Shown piece after piece: positions 1-7,132 of a DNA stretch of 17,676 nt. The DNA comes from Candidatus Aalborgicola danicus (GTDB lineage Bacteria > Pseudomonadota > Gammaproteobacteria > Burkholderiales > Burkholderiaceae_C). Location of the stretch: NCBI GenBank assembly GCA_016703945.1, contig JADJBC010000052.1, forward strand, positions 1 through 17,676, written 5' to 3'. Position numbers and translations under genes: made by a program. The notes beneath the pieces were generated by a model. That model had not been told where the DNA came from and did not search any database. It saw only the letters and a list, made by a program, of their open reading frames with translations. Every line of letters starts with the position of its first letter. Position 1 is the stretch's first letter.

Positions 1-204
1 GGCATTTCAACCACATGAGGCCAAGTATCGCACCTCAGAACAGCCTGCGAACCACAGGAATATCCTCACAGTCCCACAGCGGCGCGCTGGTTGGTTCAGC
101 CGCCGCAAAAAAAAAAGTGTTGTGCAGGAGAATGATTTCCATCGCGCCGGGTGCGCCAGACACAGGGACACCCCGCAGAGCGCCTGCCTCACCACTTTGG
201 CCTG

Positions 205-1794
205 TCACCAGTTGATGCGCTGATCGACCTCAAAGTCGGGTGCGGGTTGTGCGGCCAGATCCCAGTCCGGTTCGATTTGCAACTCGTCATCCATCTGCGC
301 ATCACCGCAGTCATCCCACAGCGGTGGTCCGCGCGCTGGGGCTATGTGCGGGGGCTCCGAGTCCACCCCAATGTGATCCAGAATCCGCCTGATCTGCCTG
401 CCCTCGGTGACAAAGGCGATCAGGCGCATCTGCCCGCCACATAGCGGGCACAGCAACGGGAACACCTCGTAGATGCGGGCGATCAGCACCGCCCACAGGT
501 AGTGGGCCGGGCGCTTGGTCGGTACGGTTCGGGCGTGGGTGAAATTGCATTGCCCAGCGGCGCGGGGCGGTGTGCGTCATCGCCCGTGGCATCTGGCTGG
601 GCATCCGCCATGGCCGTAACCGCTGAGCGCAGCGGCGAGTTCGGCGCCAGCACACCAAAGTAGCGATGCCGGTGGGTGCGCGGTGGTGGCACCAGCGCCG
701 CAATGCGCTCTATCAGCTCCAGCGCTGTGAGGTGCAGTTCGTCCACCTTGGCACCACGCTTGTCACTGGTGGGCTCGCTGCGCTGTTTGGCGCAGCGGTA
801 CACCAGGGCTGCGCCCTCTTTGCGAAGGCGTTCCATGGCAAAGGGTGGGCGGGCGCAATACCTCAGCAAGCGCTCCAGGGCTGCGCGGTCGTCTGCTTCA
901 ATGCAGACACCGGCGTCCACCGAGAAGCCGCTGTGCTGGTAGGCCAGCATCTCTTTGGCATCAGCCTTCTCGATCAGGCCCCGGCCGACGAAGGCCCGCA
1001 GGATGCGTCGGCGCAAATCGGTCTGTACCTGGGCCACAGCGGTCTCGTCGATAGCACTGGCCGGGTGAAAAACGATGCCCGGTGGTGAGGATTGGACGTC
1101 GGTTTGGCCCACCACCGCCACCGGTATTTCCTCAAACACGCCATCGACCACACAGACGTGGAAGTGCACATGAGCGTTCAGGCTGGAGCCGAACCGGTGG
1201 ATAAACGCCACGGCGCCGATGTGCAGGGTCGCCTTGTCCACATTTGCCGCACCGGGGCTGTGGGTCTGCAGGCTTTGCGCGATGACCCGCAGGAAGATGC
1301 GCAGCACCATGTTGAGCACTGCCCCGTCACGCTGCATGAAGTAACGTAGCCGTTTGGGGACAGACAGCACCCACTGGCGCACCGGCAGGCGGGGAAGACG
1401 TGGTCGCAGAGGTGCGCCGCCGTCTCCACCATGCGCCGGGTGTTGCACGAGGGGCACACGCCACGGCCTTTGCAGGAATAGGCGACGAAGTAGTCCCCGC
1501 TTGCAACACGCCCACAATCGTCACACCAGGCTCTGGCAAAGCCGTGGGCAAAGATGCCGCATTCGAGGTATTTGCGAAAGGCCTGGCGGACATAGGGCCT
1601 GGGGCTGTGGTGGTCGCCCTGGCCGTCGAACTGGCCGGCACTGGCAAGTTCATGCCAAGTCTCGAAGTGCTCGGCGATGGTTTGGTACAGCAGGGTCCGC
1701 TCGGGGTGGCGCGGGTTGTAGGGCTTTGGTTTGGCACCCGCTGTGCCCCGCTCGCATGAGAATGCGCTTGCGTTGGGCGTGCAGTGGCGGGCAT
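205..1794 (-). CDS. tnpA: IS91 family transposase, copy A (frameshifted)
   Basis: This is a rolling-circle transposase of the IS91 family. It has an N-terminal zinc-binding region (CDDCG followed by CKGRGVCPSC), a catalytic region around FIHRFGSSLNAHVHFHVCVV with the HxH metal-binding motif of HUH nucleases, the conserved HRHRYFGVLAPNSPLR block, and a second CPLCG cluster near the C terminus. The reading frame is broken at least twice: at the G run 1391-1394, where one base is missing in both copies, and near 526, where copy A has GG and copy B has GGG. The first ~15 codons also appear shifted relative to copy B, so the start at 1794 is taken by analogy. Four extra residues (Arg-Val-Ala-Ser) sit in the zinc-binding region. 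As written, this gene cannot make an intact protein. Confidence 0.85.
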
Positions 1795-1883
1795 GGGGCA
1801 GTGCCAGCGTGGGCTGGGTGCCTGATGATACTGGGTTTATATCCAGCTTCGTCACAGGCAGAGCCAACCACTGGGCACGCAAA

Positions 1884-1943
1884 TACTCCTGATTTGATAG
1901 CTTCCTGCGCACATTTGACGAGGGCTGTAGCCCGATTTGGCTC
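1884..1943. repeat. Comamonadaceae-type intergenic repeat, in copy A
   Basis: The block starting TACTCCTGATTTGATAGCTT and including GGGCTGTAGCCC resembles short extragenic repeats I recall from Rhodoferax, Polaromonas and Acidovorax genomes. The same block is at 8811-8870. The assignment is from memory and needs a genome-wide count. Confidence 0.35.
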
Positions 1944-2069
1944 ACATACCGACGCCCAACCAGTTCCGCACCACCGGGCAACAACCATCGCCGCCAGGCA
2001 TCTTTCACTATCATGGTGGGTTTCCCCAACGCCGTTCATCCTCTCTTTCGTGGGCCACGACCTTGAACT

Positions 2070-2152
2070 CTCCGACTGACGGCACCTACCTTGCCCGGGC
2101 ACTGCAGCAGCAACCATCAGCATCCGGGGTGCGCACGCACAACCTGAAGAAC
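2070..2152 (+). pseudogene. uvrA: uvrA 5'-end fragment, copy A
   Basis: One plus-strand frame encodes DGTYLARALQQQ, and after small deletions continues in another frame as RTHNLKN. In copy B the same piece reads continuously as SIRGARTHNLKN, the hallmark N terminus of the UvrA excinuclease ATPase. The match ends abruptly after LKN, before the Walker A segment, and the sequence passes into the glpK tail. It cannot encode a functional protein. Confidence 0.55.
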
Positions 2153-2163
2153 AGCATTACGCT

Positions 2164-2333
2164 TTACAACACAGTTTGCCGAACGGCGTGCTCCCAGCGC
2201 TCCATCAGCTCCTGGGCGCGTGGTCGGTCCAGCGTGGGCAAAAAGCGCCGTTCGGAGCGCCACAAATCCGTCAGCTCGTCGGTGTTTTGGTAGACGCCCA
2301 CCGTTAGCCCGGCCAGATAGGCCGCGCCCAGCG
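2164..2333 (-). pseudogene. glpK: glpK 3'-end fragment (last ~56 codons)
   Basis: These 170 bp are identical to 9096-9265, the end of the intact glycerol kinase gene, including its stop codon. At 2333/2334 the glpK sequence stops and slt sequence begins, on the same strand but in another frame. The fragment has no start codon or promoter. It looks like passenger DNA copied together with the adjacent IS91-like element. Confidence 0.9.
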
Positions 2334-2764
2334 AAGTGCTCGGCCAGCAGCGCGTAGCAGCGCACCGACTTGTCGTCGTTCATGCGAAATAGGGGGTATT
2401 CGCGGTTGAAGGCTTGCCAGTCGCGCTTGCGCCCCAGCAGTAGCAGCCATTCGTTGCGTAAGCGGTCTTCTTGGTAGCTGCCCTTGTAGCGGTTGAGAAA
2501 GTCCTGAATTTCGTTGGTGCTGGCGTTGTCGAGCCGTGCGGAGAGTTCCCAATACGCCGCCCACGGCTCCAGCAGGTGGCCGCGTGCTTGGGGCAGCAAC
2601 GCGCTGAGACGCTTTCCATCGCGCTGCTTGAAGGCCTGCACCATCTCTAAAAGAGTGGCATCGGCAGCCGTGGGTTCGCGGCTTTGCGCGCAAGTTGGGG
2701 TAGAAGTGGCCAGCACAAGCGTGCCGCACAGCGCTAAGGATGTCAGAATGGCTGAAAATTGCAT
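2334..2764 (-). pseudogene. slt: Soluble lytic murein transglycosylase, N-terminal fragment
   Basis: The first ~143 residues of a periplasmic lytic transglycosylase of the Slt70 type. A signal peptide is present (hydrophobic stretch ending near STPTCA, residues ~20-26), followed by the start of the alpha-superhelical U domain (HLLEPWAAYWELSARL, DFLNRYKGSYQEDRLRNEW). Full-length family members are about 600-650 residues with the catalytic domain at the C terminus, all of which is missing here. The frame runs on into the glpK fragment and stops at 2117, giving a 215-residue chimera. Its start codon lies only 9 bp from the divergent cyclo-ligase gene, and I see no good ribosome site. The family call is based on the superhelical motif pattern. 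Confidence 0.8.
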
Positions 2765-2773
2765 GGAGTGATT

Positions 2774-3370
2774 ATGGTCAATTCGAAGGAATCAACGGCG
2801 GCGGCTAAAAAAGCCCTGCGCCAACTGCTTTTGGAGCAGCGCTTGAAGTTGCCGGATCGGCAGCAACAATCGGCCGCTTTGCAGCAAATCATGCGCATTT
2901 GGCTGGTGGGGCGCACCGATGTGGTGATTGGTGCTTACTGGCCGATTAAAGGCGAATTTGACCCACTGCCCGCACTGCACCGCTGGAAGGAAGATGGTGA
3001 GTTGTTGGATCAGCCCCAGCCAAGGCGCATCGGCTTGCCCGTGGTGAATAAAGAGAACAAGACCATGACGTTTCACGCATGGTACCCCGGTTGTCCCATG
3101 GAAGAAGATGCCTACGGCATCCCCACCCAAGGACACCGAAGTGGTCGTCCCCACCCTGCTATTTGCCCCCTGCGTAGGTATGGGCCAGGCGGCTATCGCT
3201 TGGGCTATGGTGGCGGTTTTTATGACCGAATGATGTCTGCCCTAAGCCCCAAGCCCGTGACGGTCGGTTTGGGCTTTGGTGGGGGATTTATTGAGGACTT
3301 TGAGCCTGAAGCGCACGATGTGCCACTGGACGCGATTTTGAACAACCACGGCGTGGTTTGGCCAGTGTAG
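2774..3370 (+). CDS. ygfA: 5-formyltetrahydrofolate cyclo-ligase
   Basis: This enzyme converts 5-formyl-THF to 5,10-methenyl-THF using ATP, in cytoplasmic one-carbon metabolism. Visible family features are the N-terminal KKALRQLLLEQRLKL region, the GAYWPIKGEFDP block, GLPVV, and the signature GPGGYRLGYGGGFYDR. The ATG at 2774 is chosen because GGAG lies 6 bp upstream; a TTG at 2759 is in frame but has no ribosome site. Between about 3131 and 3175 the frame is shifted: the neighbouring frame reads KDTEVVVPTLLFAPCVG, the expected family sequence, and the frame is restored just before GPGGY. One extra C and one missing T would explain this. The gene is divergent from slt. Confidence 0.9.
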   Translation: MVNSKESTAAAKKALRQLLLEQRLKLPDRQQQSAALQQIMRIWLVGRTDVVIGAYWPIKGEFDPLPALHRWKEDGELLDQPQPRRIGLPVVNKENKTMTFHAWYPGCPMEEDAYGIPTQGHRSGRPHPAICPLRRYGPGGYRLGYGGGFYDRMMSALSPKPVTVGLGFGGGFIEDFEPEAHDVPLDAILNNHGVVWPV

Positions 3371-3496
3371 AGAAATGTTGGTTTTATTTTGATATGCATC
3401 AATAATGTTTGATTTTTTATAGGCATACCATGCAAGGTTTACCCGCGTGGCAAGGATATGTCATCAGGGTGTCACACAATTTTGTAAAGGAAGTCC
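3371..3496. other. Intergenic region upstream of ppk2
   Basis: An AT-rich 126-bp gap. A weak stem (ATCAA/TTGAT) followed by a T run at about 3398-3420 could act as a poor terminator for the cyclo-ligase gene. The ppk2 ribosome site AAAGGAAG lies at about 3486-3493. No promoter hexamers stand out with confidence. Confidence 0.35.
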
Positions 3497-4722
3497 ATGC
3501 CAACATCGCCCGCCTCAACCAGCAAGCCTGTGGAATTGAAAGCCGTGGTCAACGCATCCGCTGAAGTTGCTGCGCCTGCTGCCAAAGCCGTTAAAAAGCG
3601 CGCACCGGCGCGCAAAGCCACGTCTACTGCGGTTCGTGCCGCCGCGTTGGGCGATATTGCGCCCACCGCTACGCCCGCGACCGTAGCGGCTTTCGTGGCC
3701 AACGAAGCCACCGATGGCGCGCAAGCCACTGCCTTGGCGGCCGCCCAGCGCCTTTTGGACCCCAAGGGAAAAGGCAGTGTAGAAGAGCGCGCCAAAGGTT
3801 TGCGTGCGATTTTGGAAGGTGCCGCCCCCGACGATGCCAAGGCACTGCGCCAAGCCTTGCTGGCCGATGTCAAAGGTGGTGACAAGAAAAAAATCAATCC
3901 CGACGAAGAACTCGCACCCGATTGGCGCGATGGCGGCTACCCGTACAAAAACTTGATGCGCCGCTCCAGCTACGAGGCCGCCAAGTTCGAGTTGCAAGTG
4001 GAATTGCTCAAGCTCCAAGCGTGGGTCAAAGAAACCGGCCAGCGCGTGGTGATTTTGTTTGAAGGCCGCGATGCGGCTGGCAAGGGCGGTGCCATCAAGC
4101 GCTTTATGGAGCATTTGAATCCACGCGGTGCGCGCGTGGTGGCCTTGGAAAAGCCCACCGATCAAGAAAAAGGCCAGTGGTACTTTCAGCGCTATGTGCA
4201 GCATTTGCCCACATCGGGCGAAATCGTGCTGATGGATCGCAGCTGGTACAACCGGGCGGGCGTGGAGCGCGTCATGGGCTTTTGCTCGAACGAGGAATAC
4301 GCCGAATTCATGCGCCAAACCCCCGAGTTTGAGCGGCACTTGGTGCGCAGCGGTGTACATCTCATCAAATTTTGGTTCAGCGTGAGCCGAGAAGAGCAGC
4401 GCCGCCGCTTCAAGGAGCGTGAAAACCACCCACTCAAGCAATGGAAGCTCAGCCCCGTCGATTTGGCCTCGCTGGACAAGTGGGAAGACTACACCCGCGC
4501 CAAAGAAGCCATGTTCTTTGAAACCGATACGGCCGATTCGCCTTGGACTGTGGTGAAAAGCATCTGCAAAAAGCGCGCCCGTTTGAACGCCATGCGCTAT
4601 GTGCTGCACAAGTTGCCCTACACCAACAAAAATGTAGAGAGCATCTGCAAACCAGACCCCTGATCGTTGGCCGCGCCCATGTGGTCTACGAGCGGGGCGA
4701 AACGCCTAGCGCGCTTTTGTAA
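3497..4722 (+). CDS. ppk2: Polyphosphate kinase 2 (PPK2), C-terminal frameshift
   Basis: PPK2 moves phosphate between polyphosphate and nucleotides (GDP/ADP to GTP/ATP, or the reverse). Walker A is GRDAAGKGG (residues ~190-198), Walker B is LMDRSWYNR with Asp ~247, and a lid region follows around FKERENHPLKQWKLSP. The kinase core starts near residue 135. Before it is an unusual ~130-residue alanine/lysine-rich extension (KKRAPARKATST). The frame as written stops at 4663 right after KPDP. With one more C near 4659 it continues as DPLIVGRAHVVYERGE and ends at TAA 4720-4722, which I recall as a common PPK2 C-terminal tail. A GGAAG ribosome site precedes the ATG. The subclass (I versus III) cannot be settled by eye. 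Confidence 0.93.
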
Positions 4723-4727
4723 ACGCA

Positions 4728-5693
4728 TCATGAATCGGGTGGGCGCTTAGCTCCTAACGCCTCCCGAGTCATTTGCACTTGCTGGTGCAACCACTGGCAA
4801 AAGGCTTGCACCTCGGGGCGTTGTTCGCTGCGTGGGGCGACGATGAGCCAGTAGGCCAGTGGGGACTCGATGCGGGTCTCCGGCAAAATTTCCACCAAAC
4901 TGCCGTTGGCCAAGCTGTCGGCGACCAATGGCATCCGCGCCAAGGCGATGCCTTGTCCAGTCAGTGCGGCTTGGGCGATTTGGTGGGCGTAATTGAAATA
5001 CAGCCTGCGCTTGGGTTCAAAGTGGGGGAGGTTTTGCGCCGCCAGCCAGCGCGCCCAAGTGAGCCACGCCATGTGCTGGCTGCGGTGGGCGTAAGCGGTT
5101 TCTATCAAAGTGTAGGGCGCAAGGTCTTGCGGTCTTTGGATGGATGGACCGCTTTTGAGTAGCCATGGGCTGGCCACAGGCGTTAGTTGTTCACCAAATA
5201 GGCGCTGTGCGTGGGCATCCACATGGGTGGGCGGTGCGTAGCGCAGCACCAAGTCCAAATCCGAGGTTTCCAAGTCCAGGACGGTGTCGCTGGCATCGAT
5301 GCGGATATCAATGTCTGGGTGCGCCTGCTGGAATGACTCTAAACGCGGAATCAGCCACATCGAAGCGAACGAGGCCCAGGTACTGATGGCCACCATTTTG
5401 CGGCCCGCGCTTTGGCGCATGTGGCGCACCGTGCTGTCAATACCGGCTAGCGCAGGTTCCACTGTGCGCAGCAATTGCAAACCGGCGTTGGTGAGTTCGA
5501 CCGCGCGGGTGTGGCGCAAAAATAAGGGGATGCCGACTTCGCTCTCCAGCGCTTGAATTTGGCGACTCACAGCAGATTGGGTTAGCGCCAACTCATCGGC
5601 TGCGGCGCGAAAGTTCAAATGCTGCGCGACCGACAAAAACGCCCGCAAATTGCCCATGCCTATGGCGCGGGTGCGCAGTGTGCTGGTGGTCAT
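4728..5693 (-). CDS. LysR family transcriptional regulator (GcvA-like)
   Basis: A 321-residue DNA-binding regulator. The N-terminal winged helix-turn-helix is at residues ~15-72 (FRAAADELALTQSAVSRQI). The co-inducer-binding domain starts near residue 100 with STWASFASMWLIPRL, a pattern typical of the GcvA/AmpR-like subgroup. The frame is intact. The gene starts 3 bp after the stop of the DUF6279 lipoprotein gene on the same strand, so the two are probably co-transcribed, and it is convergent with ppk2. A second possible start (the Met before GNLRAF, residue 13) would remove a 12-residue leader. The target genes and the effector cannot be inferred from the sequence. Confidence 0.93.
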   Translation of the reverse strand: MTTSTLRTRAIGMGNLRAFLSVAQHLNFRAAADELALTQSAVSRQIQALESEVGIPLFLRHTRAVELTNAGLQLLRTVEPALAGIDSTVRHMRQSAGRKMVAISTWASFASMWLIPRLESFQQAHPDIDIRIDASDTVLDLETSDLDLVLRYAPPTHVDAHAQRLFGEQLTPVASPWLLKSGPSIQRPQDLAPYTLIETAYAHRSQHMAWLTWARWLAAQNLPHFEPKRRLYFNYAHQIAQAALTGQGIALARMPLVADSLANGSLVEILPETRIESPLAYWLIVAPRSEQRPEVQAFCQWLHQQVQMTREALGAKRPPDS

Positions 5694-5696
5694 GGG

Positions 5697-6572
5697 TTAA
5701 TTATCGATTTCATAGCTCTTGAGCGTGTTGATGAGATGCTGGCGTTGGGCGGGGCTGCTGAGTTTGTGCAGTTCAGACATCAGTTGGCAGCTCTCTTGCC
5801 GGACTTGCGCTGCATAGCGGCGGTAAGTGGCATCCGGGGAGTGCAGGCTGCGCGCAAGCAGGGCTTGTAATTCGCCCCGCGTGTCTTCCTTTTGCATGGC
5901 TTTGTCGCGAACGCGTTTGAAGGTTTGCAAAATGTCTTGATGGCGGCGTTGAATTTCGCGCAACTGCAATTCGGGGTTGACGGAGGATTGCGGGATATGG
6001 GCATGGATGAGTGCCACTTGGGCTTTGTCCAAATCGCCGTAAAACGACTCCAGGCGCTGAAGCCACTGTTTAGCACGGTGCTGGTTGCGTTCAGGCAGCG
6101 GGGGTTGAAGCCATTCCTCCTGCCACTTGCGCTCGCGTGCCTCTAGGGCTTTGCTAAAGTGCGACAACTGCGCACTTTGCACTGTCGGGGCAACTCTGGC
6201 GACGGCAGGCACCATGCGCTCTAGTGTGACTTGTACCCGTTCTTGCACCGCATCCACGACGCGGCAAACCTGGTCTGGTGTGACATCTTTGGGTGCCATG
6301 GCTTGCAAGTCGCGCAATTGTTGAACCAATCGTGGAATTTCCATGCTGCGGTGCCAGTCATGGACGATTTGCAAATCGGCACGCAACTGCGTGCCTTGCT
6401 CGCTAGAAAAGTCGGCATACCGATCCATCCACCAATAAACCAAGCTCGGGCTATTGGCATAGCCTAGGTGCACGGCACTGCAACCCCCAAGGGCAAGAGT
6501 GGCCAGCAGTACCCCGATAATCGGTGCAGAATCCGCCAAGGAACGCAAATAGCAACGCGCTGAAAAGGACAT
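5697..6572 (-). CDS. DUF6279 family lipoprotein
   Basis: A 291-residue predicted outer- or inner-membrane lipoprotein. The signal peptide ends in a lipobox (LALGGC) with the acylated Cys at residue 31. The mature part begins with VHLGYANSPSLVYWWMDRY and DWHRSMEIP, which match the pattern I associate with DUF6279. The remainder is mostly helical and charged. Its role is unknown. The start at 6572 is preceded by TGGAAG on the coding strand. A longer reading frame extends upstream but is antisense to glmU, so I reject it. The ATG overlaps the divergent glmU ATG inside a CATG palindrome. Confidence 0.8.
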   Translation of the reverse strand: MSFSARCYLRSLADSAPIIGVLLATLALGGCSAVHLGYANSPSLVYWWMDRYADFSSEQGTQLRADLQIVHDWHRSMEIPRLVQQLRDLQAMAPKDVTPDQVCRVVDAVQERVQVTLERMVPAVARVAPTVQSAQLSHFSKALEARERKWQEEWLQPPLPERNQHRAKQWLQRLESFYGDLDKAQVALIHAHIPQSSVNPELQLREIQRRHQDILQTFKRVRDKAMQKEDTRGELQALLARSLHSPDATYRRYAAQVRQESCQLMSELHKLSSPAQRQHLINTLKSYEIDN

Positions 6573-6930
6573 GACATTGACTTCCAAAAACCACACTCCA
6601 AGCACCCTGCAAAAGGCACCTGCCATTGATGTTGTCATTATGGCGGCGGGCAAGGGTACACGTATGAAAAGTGCTTTGCCCAAAGTGCTGCACCCACTCG
6701 CTGGCAAGCCTTTGCTGGGGCATGTGTTGGCTACGGCACATGCCGTGCAGGCCCGCAACGCGGTGGTGATTACCGGCCATGGTGCTATCGAAGTAGAAGC
6801 ATCCTGCGCACAACTGGCAAGCGCTACAGCCGATTTGGCCTTAAATTTTGTGCGCCAAGAACCCCAACTGGGAACAGGCCACGCAGTACAGCAAGCCGTG
6901 CCGGTTTTGGCCGACGATGGCGTACGGATA
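6571..6930 (+). pseudogene. glmU: GlmU N-terminal fragment
   Basis: The first 120 residues of the bifunctional GlmU (N-acetylglucosamine-1-phosphate uridyltransferase / glucosamine-1-phosphate acetyltransferase), which makes UDP-GlcNAc for peptidoglycan and lipopolysaccharide. The nucleotide-binding signature is complete: MAAGKGTRMKSALPKVLH, with Gly27, Gly29, Arg31 and Lys38. QEPQLGTGHAVQQAVP follows. Similarity ends at DDGV, exactly where copy B of the mobile repeat begins. The acetyltransferase half and most of the uridyltransferase domain are absent. GlmU is normally essential, so the cell must have another copy, or the junction is an assembly artefact. Confidence 0.92.
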
Positions 6931-7132
6931 GGCATTTCAACCACATGAGGCCAAGTATCGCACCTCAGAACAGCCTGCGAACCACAGGAATATCCTCACA
7001 GTCCCACAGCGGCGCGCTGGTTGGTTCAGCCGCCGCAAAAAAAAGTGTTGTGCAGGAGAATGATTTCCATCGCGCCGGGTGCGCCAGACACAGGGACACC
7101 CCGCAGAGCGCCTGCCTCACCACTTTGGCCTG

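Larger units (their letters stand above)
1..2069 (-). mobile_element. IS91-family insertion sequence, copy A
   Basis: The element is recognised by its single IS91-type transposase gene (about 205-1794, minus strand). IS91-family elements transpose by rolling-circle replication and have no terminal inverted repeats or target duplications. The origin end lies past the transposase stop codon and the terminus lies upstream of its start. By that rule the origin end is on the left, near position 1, and the terminus is on the right. A perfect 11-bp palindrome (AGGAATATCCT) at about 56-66 is a candidate part of the origin hairpin. The exact right boundary is uncertain; I place it before the uvrA fragment. 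Confidence 0.7.
1..2333. repeat. Direct repeat copy A: IS91-like element + uvrA fragment + glpK tail
   Basis: This segment reappears in the same orientation at 6931-9265. The two start identically and match until position 2333 (9265 in copy B), after which copy A runs into slt and copy B into the rest of glpK. Differences are scattered: an A-run of 10 versus 8 near 110, a divergent patch near 232-285, a 12-bp insertion near 1495, and several substitutions. The last ~170 bp (glpK part) are identical. Base 1 of the window is exactly the repeat edge, so the left flank of this copy cannot be seen. Confidence 0.95.

Noticed and set aside
1178..2029. N-terminally extended transposase starting at TTG 2029 in copy A
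   Set aside because: The extra ~75 residues are not in frame in copy B, so the open frame is probably chance.
1354..2079. Plus-strand open frame of 241 residues in copy A
   Set aside because: Arginine/glycine-rich shadow of the transposase N terminus, with no start signal and not maintained in copy B.
3515..4609. Long minus-strand open frame (364 residues) opposite ppk2
   Set aside because: It is a shadow of the GC-rich ppk2 gene, whose plus-strand protein has clear Walker motifs.
7009..7036. GCGGCG/CGCCGC hairpin next to an A run as a terminator
   Set aside because: The run is on the wrong side for transcripts of the minus-strand transposase, and there is no plus-strand gene to terminate. 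It might belong to the transposition origin.
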